Below the pieces are notes generated by a model. The model did not search any database and had not been told where the DNA came from. It was given only the letters and a program-made list of their open reading frames with translations. The translations under genes were made by a program, and so were the position numbers. A stretch of DNA of 19,783 nucleotides, from assembly GCA_947426265.1 (NCBI GenBank), contig CANEDJ010000025.1, positions 1 through 19,783 of the forward strand, read 5' to 3'. Positions within the stretch are counted from its first letter, which is position 1, and every line of letters begins with the position of its first letter. Shown here piece by piece: positions 13,900 to 19,783 of the stretch. The stretch is from MGBC102946 sp022793145 (lineage in GTDB: Bacteria > Bacillota_I > Bacilli_A > RF39 > UBA660).

Positions 13900-15273
13900 A
13901 TGGAAAAAGTAACAATGGATAAGATTGTAAATTTGTGTAAGCAATATGGATTTATCTTTAAGGGAAGTGAAATATATGGTGGACTTGCAAATACTTGGGA
14001 TTATGGTCCACTTGGGGTAGAACTTAAAAACAATGTAAAGAAAGCATGGATGAAAAAATTTGTTCAAGAGAGTATTTATAATGTAGGAATGGATAGTGCC
14101 ATTTTAATGAATCCTAAAACATGGGAAGCAAGTGGACACTTGGCGACTTTTTCTGATCCGTTAATCGACTGTAAAGAATGTAAAACAAGACATCGAGCAG
14201 ACAAATTAGTAGAAGAGCATAGCGGAATAGAAGCAGGTGGCTGGAGCAATGAAAAACTACTTGATTATATTAAAGAACATCAGATAGTTTGTCCAAATTG
14301 TGGTAAATTAAATTATACAGATATTAGACAATTCAATTTAATGTTTAAAACATTTCAAGGGGTTACAGAGGACGCCAAAAGCACAGTTTATTTAAGACCA
14401 GAAACAGCGCAAGGAATATTTGTGAATTTCATGAATGTAGCGAGAAGTATGAGATTAAAAGTACCGTTTGGAATTGCACAAGTTGGGAAAAGTTTTAGAA
14501 ATGAAATTACTCCAGGAAACTTTACTTTTAGAACACGTGAGTTTGAACAAATGGAGTTAGAGTTTTTCTGTAAACCAGGAACCGAATTAGAATGGTTTCA
14601 GTATTGGAAAGAGTATTGCTATAACTGGTTGCTCAATTTAGGAATGAAAAAAGAAAATATCAGAACACGTGACCATGAACAAGAAGAATTGAGTCATTAT
14701 AGTAATGCTACAACAGACTTTGAATTTTTATTTCCATTTGGTTGGGGAGAATTATGGGGAGTTGCAAGTAGAACTGATTATGATTTAACACAACATCAAA
14801 ATGTTTCAAAACAAAGTATGGAATATTTAGATCCAGAAACGAATGAAAAATATATTCCATATGTCATTGAGCCAAGTTTAGGAGCTGACCGTGTTGTACT
14901 TGCTTTCTTATGCGATGCTTATCGTACAGAAACGTTGGAAAATGATGAAATTAGAGAAGTACTATCTCTTCATCCCGCATTAGCACCTTATAAAGTTTCT
15001 ATTCTTCCTTTAATTAAAAAGTATCATAGTGAAAAAGCAATGGAAATCTATAAAACTTTAGCTTCTCATTTTATGATAGCTTATGATGAAGCAGGAAATA
15101 TTGGAAAAAGATACCGCAGAAGTGATATTATGGGAACACCTTTTGCAATCACGATTGATGACAATACGTTAAATGAAAATACAGTTACAATAAGAGATAG
15201 GGATACAATGGAGCAGATAACTTTGAAAGTAGATGAAGTGGCTTCCTATATTGAAGAAAAATTGAACTTTTAG
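13900..15273 (+). CDS. glyS: Glycine-tRNA ligase, dimer (alpha2) type
   Basis: The protein has 457 residues and is the single-chain homodimeric GlyRS, not the GlyQ/GlyS heterotetramer found at the same place after recO in Bacillus. The N-terminal DYGPLGVELKNNVKKAW (34-50) is motif 1; a four-Cys zinc site is Cys91, Cys94, Cys131 and Cys134; the RPETAQGIFVNF stretch (166-177) and GKSFRNEITP (196-205, motif 2 Arg200) form the active site; EPSLGADRVVLAFL (about 324-337) is motif 3. The anticodon-binding domain fills the last 110 residues. AGAGGAG five bases before the ATG is the ribosome site. Control is by the T-box leader directly upstream. Confidence 0.97.
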   Translation: MEKVTMDKIVNLCKQYGFIFKGSEIYGGLANTWDYGPLGVELKNNVKKAWMKKFVQESIYNVGMDSAILMNPKTWEASGHLATFSDPLIDCKECKTRHRADKLVEEHSGIEAGGWSNEKLLDYIKEHQIVCPNCGKLNYTDIRQFNLMFKTFQGVTEDAKSTVYLRPETAQGIFVNFMNVARSMRLKVPFGIAQVGKSFRNEITPGNFTFRTREFEQMELEFFCKPGTELEWFQYWKEYCYNWLLNLGMKKENIRTRDHEQEELSHYSNATTDFEFLFPFGWGELWGVASRTDYDLTQHQNVSKQSMEYLDPETNEKYIPYVIEPSLGADRVVLAFLCDAYRTETLENDEIREVLSLHPALAPYKVSILPLIKKYHSEKAMEIYKTLASHFMIAYDEAGNIGKRYRRSDIMGTPFAITIDDNTLNENTVTIRDRDTMEQITLKVDEVASYIEEKLNF

Positions 15274-15293
15274 AAGCATAAGCTTCTTTTTTT
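15272..15293 (+). terminator. Terminator of glyS
   Basis: AGAAGC (15272-15277), loop ATAA and GCTTCT (15282-15287) followed by further T. It starts within the stop codon of glyS. Confidence 0.85.
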
Positions 15294-15341
15294 GTTAGAA
15301 CTTAAGGTTTTTTCAAACTTATCTTATATAATTCTAATGAG

Positions 15342-15400
15342 CAGGAAGAAGTATTTGACAATAATAATGATATCTATTATAATGTAGATGACTCTTCCTG
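15342..15400 (+). promoter_or_regulatory. Perfect consensus promoter flanked by an inverted repeat
   Basis: TTGACA (15355-15360), exactly 17 bp, then TATAAT (15378-15383) is a full sigma-A consensus. CAGGAAGA (15342-15349) and its exact reverse complement TCTTCCTG (15393-15400) bracket it. The right arm would lie just after the transcription start. The arrangement suggests an operator or a looped structure, though it could be a coincidence. Confidence 0.8.
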
Positions 15401-15415
15401 ATAAGGAGGAGAATC

Positions 15416-16324
15416 ATGCAAAACTGTATTCAGTCATTCAAAAATAAAAAAGATATAAAAATTTATGGATTACGATATGATACTATTTTTAAAAATATGT
15501 TTCAAAAAAAAGAATATTTAAAACAGTTTTTTAAAGATGTTTTTCAAGAAAATCTAGAAGATTTTTGGTATATAGATAAAGAATTATCAAAAGAAAACAA
15601 AAATCTACGATATCGAATCAGTGATTTGGTTATTAAAACAGAAAAGAGAATTATAATTGTAGAACTTCAAAATAAAAATTTAGAAAATATTGAGCCAAGA
15701 AGTAAAATGTATATATCAGGTTTTTATATGAGACAAAATCCAGGAAAATTCTATGAGCTTGTAAAACCTGTAGAACTATATTTGATATTAAATTATCCCT
15801 ATCAAAGTCCAGAAGTACTGAAAGAATATGAAGAAATAAATAGAAATCGTGATGAGCAATTTGGAAATTTATCGAAGATTAAAATATGGAACATTTATGA
15901 AGCATTGAAAAAAAGAAATGGGATAGATTATGATTATGCAAGAATATTTAACTTGGATAGATTAGGAAAAAAAGTAGTGACAAAAACTTTATTAGAATTA
16001 AAAGAAAAGAAAACATTTCAAAGTTTTATAAAGAATATTAAATATTATAATATGGATTATAAAATATATCAAAAATTGAAGGAGGAAGAAAGTATGGAAA
16101 TGAGCTTTGAACAAGCCACATCAATGATAAAATATCATGCGGAACAGAGAGGAGAAAAACGTGGAGAAAAGCGTGGAAAGAAAGAAGGAATTATGGTTGG
16201 AAAACTAGAAACTGCCTTTTCTATGCTAAAGAAGGGGATAGATTTGCCTTTTATCAAAGAGATAACAGGATTAACTGATAGTCAGATTAAAGAATATGCA
16301 ATGAAAAATGAAAATTTAAAATGA
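15416..16324 (+). CDS. Rpn family PD-(D/E)XK nuclease (recombination-promoting / transposase-like)
   Basis: The protein has 302 residues. The family opening YDTIFKNMFQKKEYLKQFFKDVF (21-43) is followed by the nuclease core: Asp70 in RISDLVIK and the ExQ variant of the ExK motif in IIVELQNKN (Glu83, Gln85). Then come KMYISGFYMRQNPG and a helical C terminus with the typical Gly/Lys/Arg-rich repeats EKRGEKRGKKEG (about 245-256) before LETAFSMLKKGIDLPFIKEITGL. E. coli Rpn proteins are DNA endonucleases linked to recombination and phage defence. AAGGAGG six bases before the ATG gives strong translation. The gene stands alone between glyS and the sortase module with its own promoter and terminator, consistent with an acquired cassette. 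An internal start is listed separately. Confidence 0.88.
   Translation: MQNCIQSFKNKKDIKIYGLRYDTIFKNMFQKKEYLKQFFKDVFQENLEDFWYIDKELSKENKNLRYRISDLVIKTEKRIIIVELQNKNLENIEPRSKMYISGFYMRQNPGKFYELVKPVELYLILNYPYQSPEVLKEYEEINRNRDEQFGNLSKIKIWNIYEALKKRNGIDYDYARIFNLDRLGKKVVTKTLLELKEKKTFQSFIKNIKYYNMDYKIYQKLKEEESMEMSFEQATSMIKYHAEQRGEKRGEKRGKKEGIMVGKLETAFSMLKKGIDLPFIKEITGLTDSQIKEYAMKNENLK
16094..16324 (+). CDS. Predicted internal C-terminal product of the Rpn gene (RpnS-like)
   Basis: Inside the Rpn gene and in frame, AAGGAGG (16079-16085) lies eight bases before an ATG at codon 227. Independent initiation there would give a 76-residue protein consisting of the C-terminal helical and EKRGEKRGKKEG part without the nuclease core. 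In E. coli, rpn genes make just such a short internal product that inhibits the full-length toxin. The heptamer is identical to that of the main start, which is striking inside a coding region, though it also encodes KEEES and could be there by chance of Lys/Glu codons. Confidence 0.55.
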   Translation: MEMSFEQATSMIKYHAEQRGEKRGEKRGKKEGIMVGKLETAFSMLKKGIDLPFIKEITGLTDSQIKEYAMKNENLK

Positions 16325-16329
16325 TGAAG

Positions 16330-16369
16330 AAAAGTATCCGACTTAGGATACTTTTTCTTGTTCTTTTTT
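16330..16369 (+). terminator. Terminator of the Rpn gene
   Basis: AAAAGTATCC (16330-16339), loop GACTTA and GGATACTTTT (16346-16355), a 10-bp perfect stem, with T-rich sequence behind it. Confidence 0.85.
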
Positions 16370-16386
16370 CTATTGTATGCTAAAAT
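16358..16386 (+). promoter_or_regulatory. Extended -10 promoter of the sortase operon
   Basis: TGCTAAAAT (16378-16386) is an extended -10, with TTGTTC (16358-16363) 17 bp upstream as a weak -35. Transcription would start near 16393, just before the AAGGAG ribosome site of the small gene. Confidence 0.6.
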
Positions 16387-16412
16387 GAATTTAGAATAAG
16401 GAGTGGTAGCAA

Positions 16413-16592
16413 GTGGAAGATACAAATTATTTTAAACGTCAGTTAACAGATCGAGAAAAAATGGTTTATTACTTTGAAAAATATAAAGAAGCTTTAACTT
16501 GCAAGCGTGAAAATGAGGCCAGTAAATTTCTTCATTTAGCAAATCACTACTTAAAACAAAGTCAAATTATAAAAGAAGAAAAATCGGAGTAA
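16413..16592 (+). CDS. Small helical protein of unknown function, GTG start
   Basis: The protein has 59 residues starting (V/M)EDTNYFKRQLTDREKMVYYF and ending HYLKQSQIIKEEKSE. I do not recognise it. It is charged, predicted nearly all helical, and has no signal peptide or membrane span, so it is cytoplasmic; it has one Cys. AAGGAG (16398-16403) lies nine bases before the GTG, and a promoter sits directly upstream, so the gene is probably real. It lies five bases before the sortase fusion gene and its GGAG end also acts as that gene's ribosome site, suggesting coupled translation and perhaps binding to the cytoplasmic part of that protein (inference). Confidence 0.7.
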   Translation: MEDTNYFKRQLTDREKMVYYFEKYKEALTCKRENEASKFLHLANHYLKQSQIIKEEKSE

Positions 16593-16597
16593 AAGGG

Positions 16598-19060
16598 ATG
16601 AAAAAGGGGAAAACTACAATTGAACAATTAGTACATATTTTAGATGATGAATCATTATGCAAACAGTTATTAAATCTAGACGATAATTGTTCTTTTTTTG
16701 GTGATGGTATGAGCAAACAGTACTATTTAAATGAATTTGAGCGATTACTCAATAGTACAGTCTTTATCATGAAAAAAACAAAAAATTTTAGTTATTTGCC
16801 GATTACAATGAAAATTTTAACAAGATTTTATTTAGAAAAAATGAAAGAAAATCCATTTCAATTTTATGAAAATACAGCTTGTAGAAATTTGTTAGATTTA
16901 TCCAAACAATACCCAAAAGAATTTAAAGCTTTTCAAAAATTTTTGAAAGAAATTCATTTTGAAGAAGCTGCTGATGATGTTGGAAGATTTTATCACAAGC
17001 AAATGAAGAAAAATAGAATTTTAAATGATTTTGAATTAAAAGATTTATTAAATTATTTAATGATTTATAAAAATAGAAAAATGCCACACCATTATCTTCG
17101 ATATTTATTTTTTGTCATTTTTGAAAAAGATAGAAATTTAGATTTATCATCTACAATGTATGCAGAATTATTCCGTTTTTTAATTTTAGATTTGCTTGGA
17201 CAATTAGGTTGGGAAGAAACCATTCATGTTGTAACACTAGAAGAAAAGAAACCATTTATTTATCAAGGACCAGATATTTATATTAATGAAAGTGTTATAA
17301 AGCCAACATTAGAAGGAAATATGCTTTATTTTGCTTATTTGTTTGATTTATTTGAAAAAAGATATAAATATAAGTCTTTTGCTCATAATAAATATGAAGA
17401 GATTAAAAGTAAAAAGCAGTACATGATAAAAGAAATTTTAGGTGCCAGTTTTTTCTATGAAAACTATTCTTATTTGAGTATTGAAACTGAAATTGTAGAT
17501 CAAAGTTTGATTGATCGTCTTCGTTTTTTTGAAGAAGTGGCGCCCACTCTTTATAAGGAAATTATAGAAGATTATGAAAGACAGATTATAGAAGCGATGA
17601 AGGGGGAAAATTCATCTAATGATTCTAATCATCTTGTTTTAACACTAGAAGATTTAACTGACCAGACTATTCTGTTATCTCCAGAAATTATAGAAAATCG
17701 TCCTTTTTTAAAAATGGAATATCAGATAGATGGAAGAAAAAAGAAAATTATAGAATTATTAGAAGCTTATGAATCCGAATTAGAACTGATCTTTGAAGAT
17801 GAAGATAGTGAAATTTTGGCAAACTATTATGAACAAGTTATTTTGCACATACCTCTAACGATATCAAAACTTTCAGAGGAATTTATTTGCTTACTAGAAT
17901 ATAAGCCAAGATTGCCAAGAACAGACTGGTTAATCAAGCGAATTATTAAGGAGCATTTTGTAAGAGAAATTAATAAAAGTGTTAGAAATCATATCATTAC
18001 ACATAGTGAACTAGAAACGCTTCTTTCAAAGTTTAATGATTACATGGCAAAAATGTATGAATTGGAGCAAAAAAGAATCAGTAAATATTTAGCAAAAGAT
18101 CCAGAGCAGTGGAAGTTCTATAACAATCATCTAGAAATGCTTTATAGATCTGTTAGTTATCTCAGTAATCCAGATTTATATGAAAGTACTTATCTTAACT
18201 TAACACAAGTATTGGATATCAAAGAAGCCAAAGCAATTCAGAAAAAAGTTTTGAAGAATAAACTCGCAAACCAAAAAGTTTATATGGCAGTACTAAGCAT
18301 TTTGATTTTAATTTTTTCAATTTCGCTATTTTTGTTAGGAAGGATTGTTTGGCAGTATTGGAGTGCTTCTGATAGTTATGGAAAGATCCAAAATCAAATT
18401 GGTCAAAGCAAACCTTTACCAATCATCAAACCAGATCCAGATAGGACTGAATTTCCAATTAATGATGATATTCCACAGGTGGATTTTGAACCATTGTATG
18501 AAATTAATGATGAGATTGTTGCTTGGATTAGAATTGATGATACAGAAGTGAATTATCCAATCACAAGAGCAGAAGACAATGAATATTATTTAAAACATTT
18601 ATATAATAAAAAGCCAAATGTAAGTGGATCTATTTTTATGGATTATCGTGCGAATCAAGACTTTAGTTCAGATAATACAATTTTGTATGGTCACAATATG
18701 CGAAACAATACTATGTTTGGGTCTCTCAAAAAATATAAAAAAGAATCTTATTTTGAAGAACATAAATATATATGGCTGATTACTCCAAAAGCAACATATC
18801 AATATGAAATTTATGCAGCGTATGAATTTGATTCTTCAAAAGAAGCCCATATTATTAACTTTAATAGTGAAGAATCATTCCAAAAGTATTTGGATGAAAT
18901 AAAGAAAAAAACCATTCTTTCTAGTGAATTAGAAGTGGGAACAAAAGACCATCTTTTGACACTTTCAACATGTACAGATGTAGAACAAGATGAACGCTTT
19001 ACTATCGTGGCAAAAAGAGTAATGACTTATATAGTTCCAGAAAAAAATGTGTCAAATTAG
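16598..19060 (+). CDS. Class B sortase fused to a large N-terminal cytoplasmic domain
   Basis: The protein has 820 residues. Residues 1-560 are soluble, charged and mostly helical, without any motif I recognise. One membrane span follows at about 561-583 (MAVLSILILIFSISLFLLG), then a short linker and a complete class B sortase domain (about 620-810): VAWIRIDDTEVNYPI, DNEYYLKHLYNKK, the GSIFMDYRAN stretch, LYGHNM with catalytic His699, LSTCT with Cys792, and DERFTIVAKR with Arg800. Sortase B enzymes normally have only a few residues before the membrane span; a 560-residue cytoplasmic extension is unusual. The next gene encodes a protein with an SPNTG sorting signal, the type accepted by Clostridioides difficile SrtB, so it is the likely substrate. 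It forms an operon with the 59-residue gene. Confidence 0.9.
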   Translation: MKKGKTTIEQLVHILDDESLCKQLLNLDDNCSFFGDGMSKQYYLNEFERLLNSTVFIMKKTKNFSYLPITMKILTRFYLEKMKENPFQFYENTACRNLLDLSKQYPKEFKAFQKFLKEIHFEEAADDVGRFYHKQMKKNRILNDFELKDLLNYLMIYKNRKMPHHYLRYLFFVIFEKDRNLDLSSTMYAELFRFLILDLLGQLGWEETIHVVTLEEKKPFIYQGPDIYINESVIKPTLEGNMLYFAYLFDLFEKRYKYKSFAHNKYEEIKSKKQYMIKEILGASFFYENYSYLSIETEIVDQSLIDRLRFFEEVAPTLYKEIIEDYERQIIEAMKGENSSNDSNHLVLTLEDLTDQTILLSPEIIENRPFLKMEYQIDGRKKKIIELLEAYESELELIFEDEDSEILANYYEQVILHIPLTISKLSEEFICLLEYKPRLPRTDWLIKRIIKEHFVREINKSVRNHIITHSELETLLSKFNDYMAKMYELEQKRISKYLAKDPEQWKFYNNHLEMLYRSVSYLSNPDLYESTYLNLTQVLDIKEAKAIQKKVLKNKLANQKVYMAVLSILILIFSISLFLLGRIVWQYWSASDSYGKIQNQIGQSKPLPIIKPDPDRTEFPINDDIPQVDFEPLYEINDEIVAWIRIDDTEVNYPITRAEDNEYYLKHLYNKKPNVSGSIFMDYRANQDFSSDNTILYGHNMRNNTMFGSLKKYKKESYFEEHKYIWLITPKATYQYEIYAAYEFDSSKEAHIINFNSEESFQKYLDEIKKKTILSSELEVGTKDHLLTLSTCTDVEQDERFTIVAKRVMTYIVPEKNVSN

Positions 19061-19063
19061 AAA

Positions 19064-19109
19064 AATGTCGAATTCTCTGATTGACATTATGAAGAATTTG
19101 TTAGATAAT
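19064..19109 (+). promoter_or_regulatory. Sigma-A promoter of the SPNTG surface protein gene
   Basis: TTGACA (19081-19086), a 17-bp spacer and GATAAT (19104-19109). AATGTC (19064-19069) and GACATT (19083-19088) form an inverted repeat whose right half covers the -35 hexamer, a possible operator. The promoter lets the substrate gene be expressed more strongly than its sortase. I see no terminator between the sortase stop and this promoter. Confidence 0.8.
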
Positions 19110-19137
19110 GGTAATGTAAGATAAGGGAGAGTGTTTT

Positions 19138-19698
19138 ATGAAAAGAACAATAAAAATGATGAGCTTTTTCGCTATTGCATTTTGTTCTCTATGGCTTGGA
19201 GCAACAAGTGCAAGTGCAGCAAACTTGAAAATTGATGTAATAAATGGGCAAGATGGAAGTGGAATTGACTATGGAACAATTACGACAACAAAAAACAGTT
19301 GTACAGTAACACCAGCAGATAGTAGTTCTAGTAATATTATTACAATCAAGAGTGGTCAACAACTTTATGTAGAAGTAAATCCAGGATGTACTCAAACATT
19401 TCAAGTAAATGTAAACGAAGGGTATGAAATTGACACTGTTTTAGTAGATCGTCAATATGTACAACCATCTGCAGATGGAGTTTATACTTTTTCAAATATT
19501 ACAAATGCAAATAGCTTATTGAGTACTGATGTTGCTGATGTAGCACATTCATTATGTATCAAATATAAGAAAAAGGGTGCGCCAAGTAGTCCAAATACTG
19601 GAGATGTAGCTTATGTATTCCCACTAGCTGGAGCAGCACTTTTATCATTAGGATTAATGATTGTATTAGTTCGTAAAAATAAAAATGTAAAAGCTTAA
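19138..19698 (+). CDS. Secreted cell-wall-anchored protein with SPNTG sorting signal
   Basis: The protein has 186 residues. A signal peptide (1-27, basic MKRTIK start, hydrophobic core, ASA cleavage box) precedes a mature part of about 120 residues. Part of this, VNVNEGYEIDTVLVDRQYVQ then GVYTFSNITNANSL (about 90-127), has the pattern of InlB B-like bacterial repeat domains (GYxIxxVxVD...YTFxNIT). The C terminus is a complete sorting signal: SPNTG (151-155), a hydrophobic span (158-177) and RKNKNVKA. The mature part has three Cys (55, 84, 140), rare for exported Gram-positive proteins. AGGGAGAG lies upstream of the ATG. The neighbouring class B sortase is the likely anchoring enzyme. Binding partner and role are unknown. 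Confidence 0.88.
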   Translation: MKRTIKMMSFFAIAFCSLWLGATSASAANLKIDVINGQDGSGIDYGTITTTKNSCTVTPADSSSSNIITIKSGQQLYVEVNPGCTQTFQVNVNEGYEIDTVLVDRQYVQPSADGVYTFSNITNANSLLSTDVADVAHSLCIKYKKKGAPSSPNTGDVAYVFPLAGAALLSLGLMIVLVRKNKNVKA

Positions 19699-19703
19699 TC
19701 AAA

Positions 19704-19729
19704 AGAAGAGTTATACAAATAGCTCTTCT
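19704..19729 (+). terminator. Hairpin after the surface protein gene
   Basis: AGAAGAGTTAT (19704-19714), loop ACAA and ATAGCTCTTCT (19719-19729) pair over 11 bp with one G-U. No T run follows, so it is more likely an mRNA 3'-end stabiliser or a processing site than a terminator by itself. Confidence 0.55.
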
Positions 19730-19741
19730 CAGACTGTTGAC

Positions 19742-19778
19742 AAAGTGGTATATTCAAAAAGAATATGCTACTTTTTTT
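19742..19778 (+). terminator. Rho-independent terminator of the surface protein gene
   Basis: A 14-bp stem with two G-U pairs (19742-19755 with 19761-19774), loop AAAAA, and a run of seven T overlapping its right foot. This is the real end of the transcript. Confidence 0.88.
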
Positions 19779-19783
19779 ATCTT

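Noticed and set aside
19737..19765. TTGACA-17-AGAATA as a promoter leaving the window
   Set aside because: Both hexamers fall in or at the edge of a strong terminator hairpin, and the -10 match is poor.
1..19783. CRISPR arrays, tRNA or rRNA genes, insertion sequences, prophage genes
   Set aside because: I looked for direct repeats with spacers, tRNA cloverleaf ends, transposases with terminal repeats and phage structural genes and saw none. The Rpn protein is transposase-like by family name only, with no element ends proven.

Overview
The window comes from an AT-rich Gram-positive bacterium of the low-GC Bacillota type, on gene content closest to Bacilli/Erysipelotrichia-like gut lineages; I cannot name a species. 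The clues are the order yqfC-yqfD-(vanZ)-ybeY-dgkA-cdd-era-yqzL-recO, a T-box leader, a MurT/GatD pair, a class B sortase with an SPNTG substrate, strong AGGAGG-type ribosome sites, and TTGACA/TATAAT promoters. TGA is used as a stop and TGG for Trp, so this is not a code-4 mollicute. YqfC and YqfD suggest an endospore-forming ancestry.

Layout. 1-3272: the 3' part of pheS and complete pheT, overlapping by 1 nt, closed by a strong terminator. 3290-3660: a short region that I read as a type I toxin-antitoxin locus. It has a 22-codon membrane peptide on the plus strand and a convergent antisense RNA from a near-consensus minus-strand promoter; the two ends of the toxin mRNA are complementary in three blocks. 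3657-5719 (minus): murT-gatD. The GatD partner lacks both residues of the glutaminase catalytic pair. 5848-6111: a short STAS-like protein with its own terminator, divergent from murT. 6136-11843: an 11-gene co-directional operon of sporulation (yqfC, yqfD), envelope (VanZ-like, undecaprenol kinase, divergent PAP2) and RNA/DNA housekeeping genes (ybeY, cdd, era, recO), plus a 28-codon yqzL-like gene and a DUF1653 gene. 11908-13710: a 600-residue single-pass membrane protein of unknown function. 13717-15293: a T-box-controlled dimer-type glycyl-tRNA synthetase with a very short leader. 15342-16369: an Rpn-family PD-(D/E)XK protein behind a perfect consensus promoter flanked by an inverted repeat, with an internal ribosome site and start codon that would give a separate C-terminal protein. 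16378-19778: a surface-anchoring module of a 59-residue helical protein, a class B sortase fused to a roughly 560-residue cytoplasmic domain, and a secreted protein ending in an SPNTG sorting signal.

How they work together. The housekeeping half is translation (PheST, GlyRS, YbeY, Era), cell-wall and lipid-carrier metabolism (MurT/GatD, DgkA, VanZ-like) and recombination (RecO). The accessory half holds the most unusual candidates: the type I toxin-antitoxin locus, the Rpn gene with a gene-in-gene product, and the sortase fusion that probably anchors the adjacent SPNTG protein. All functional statements are from reading the sequence; no database search was run.
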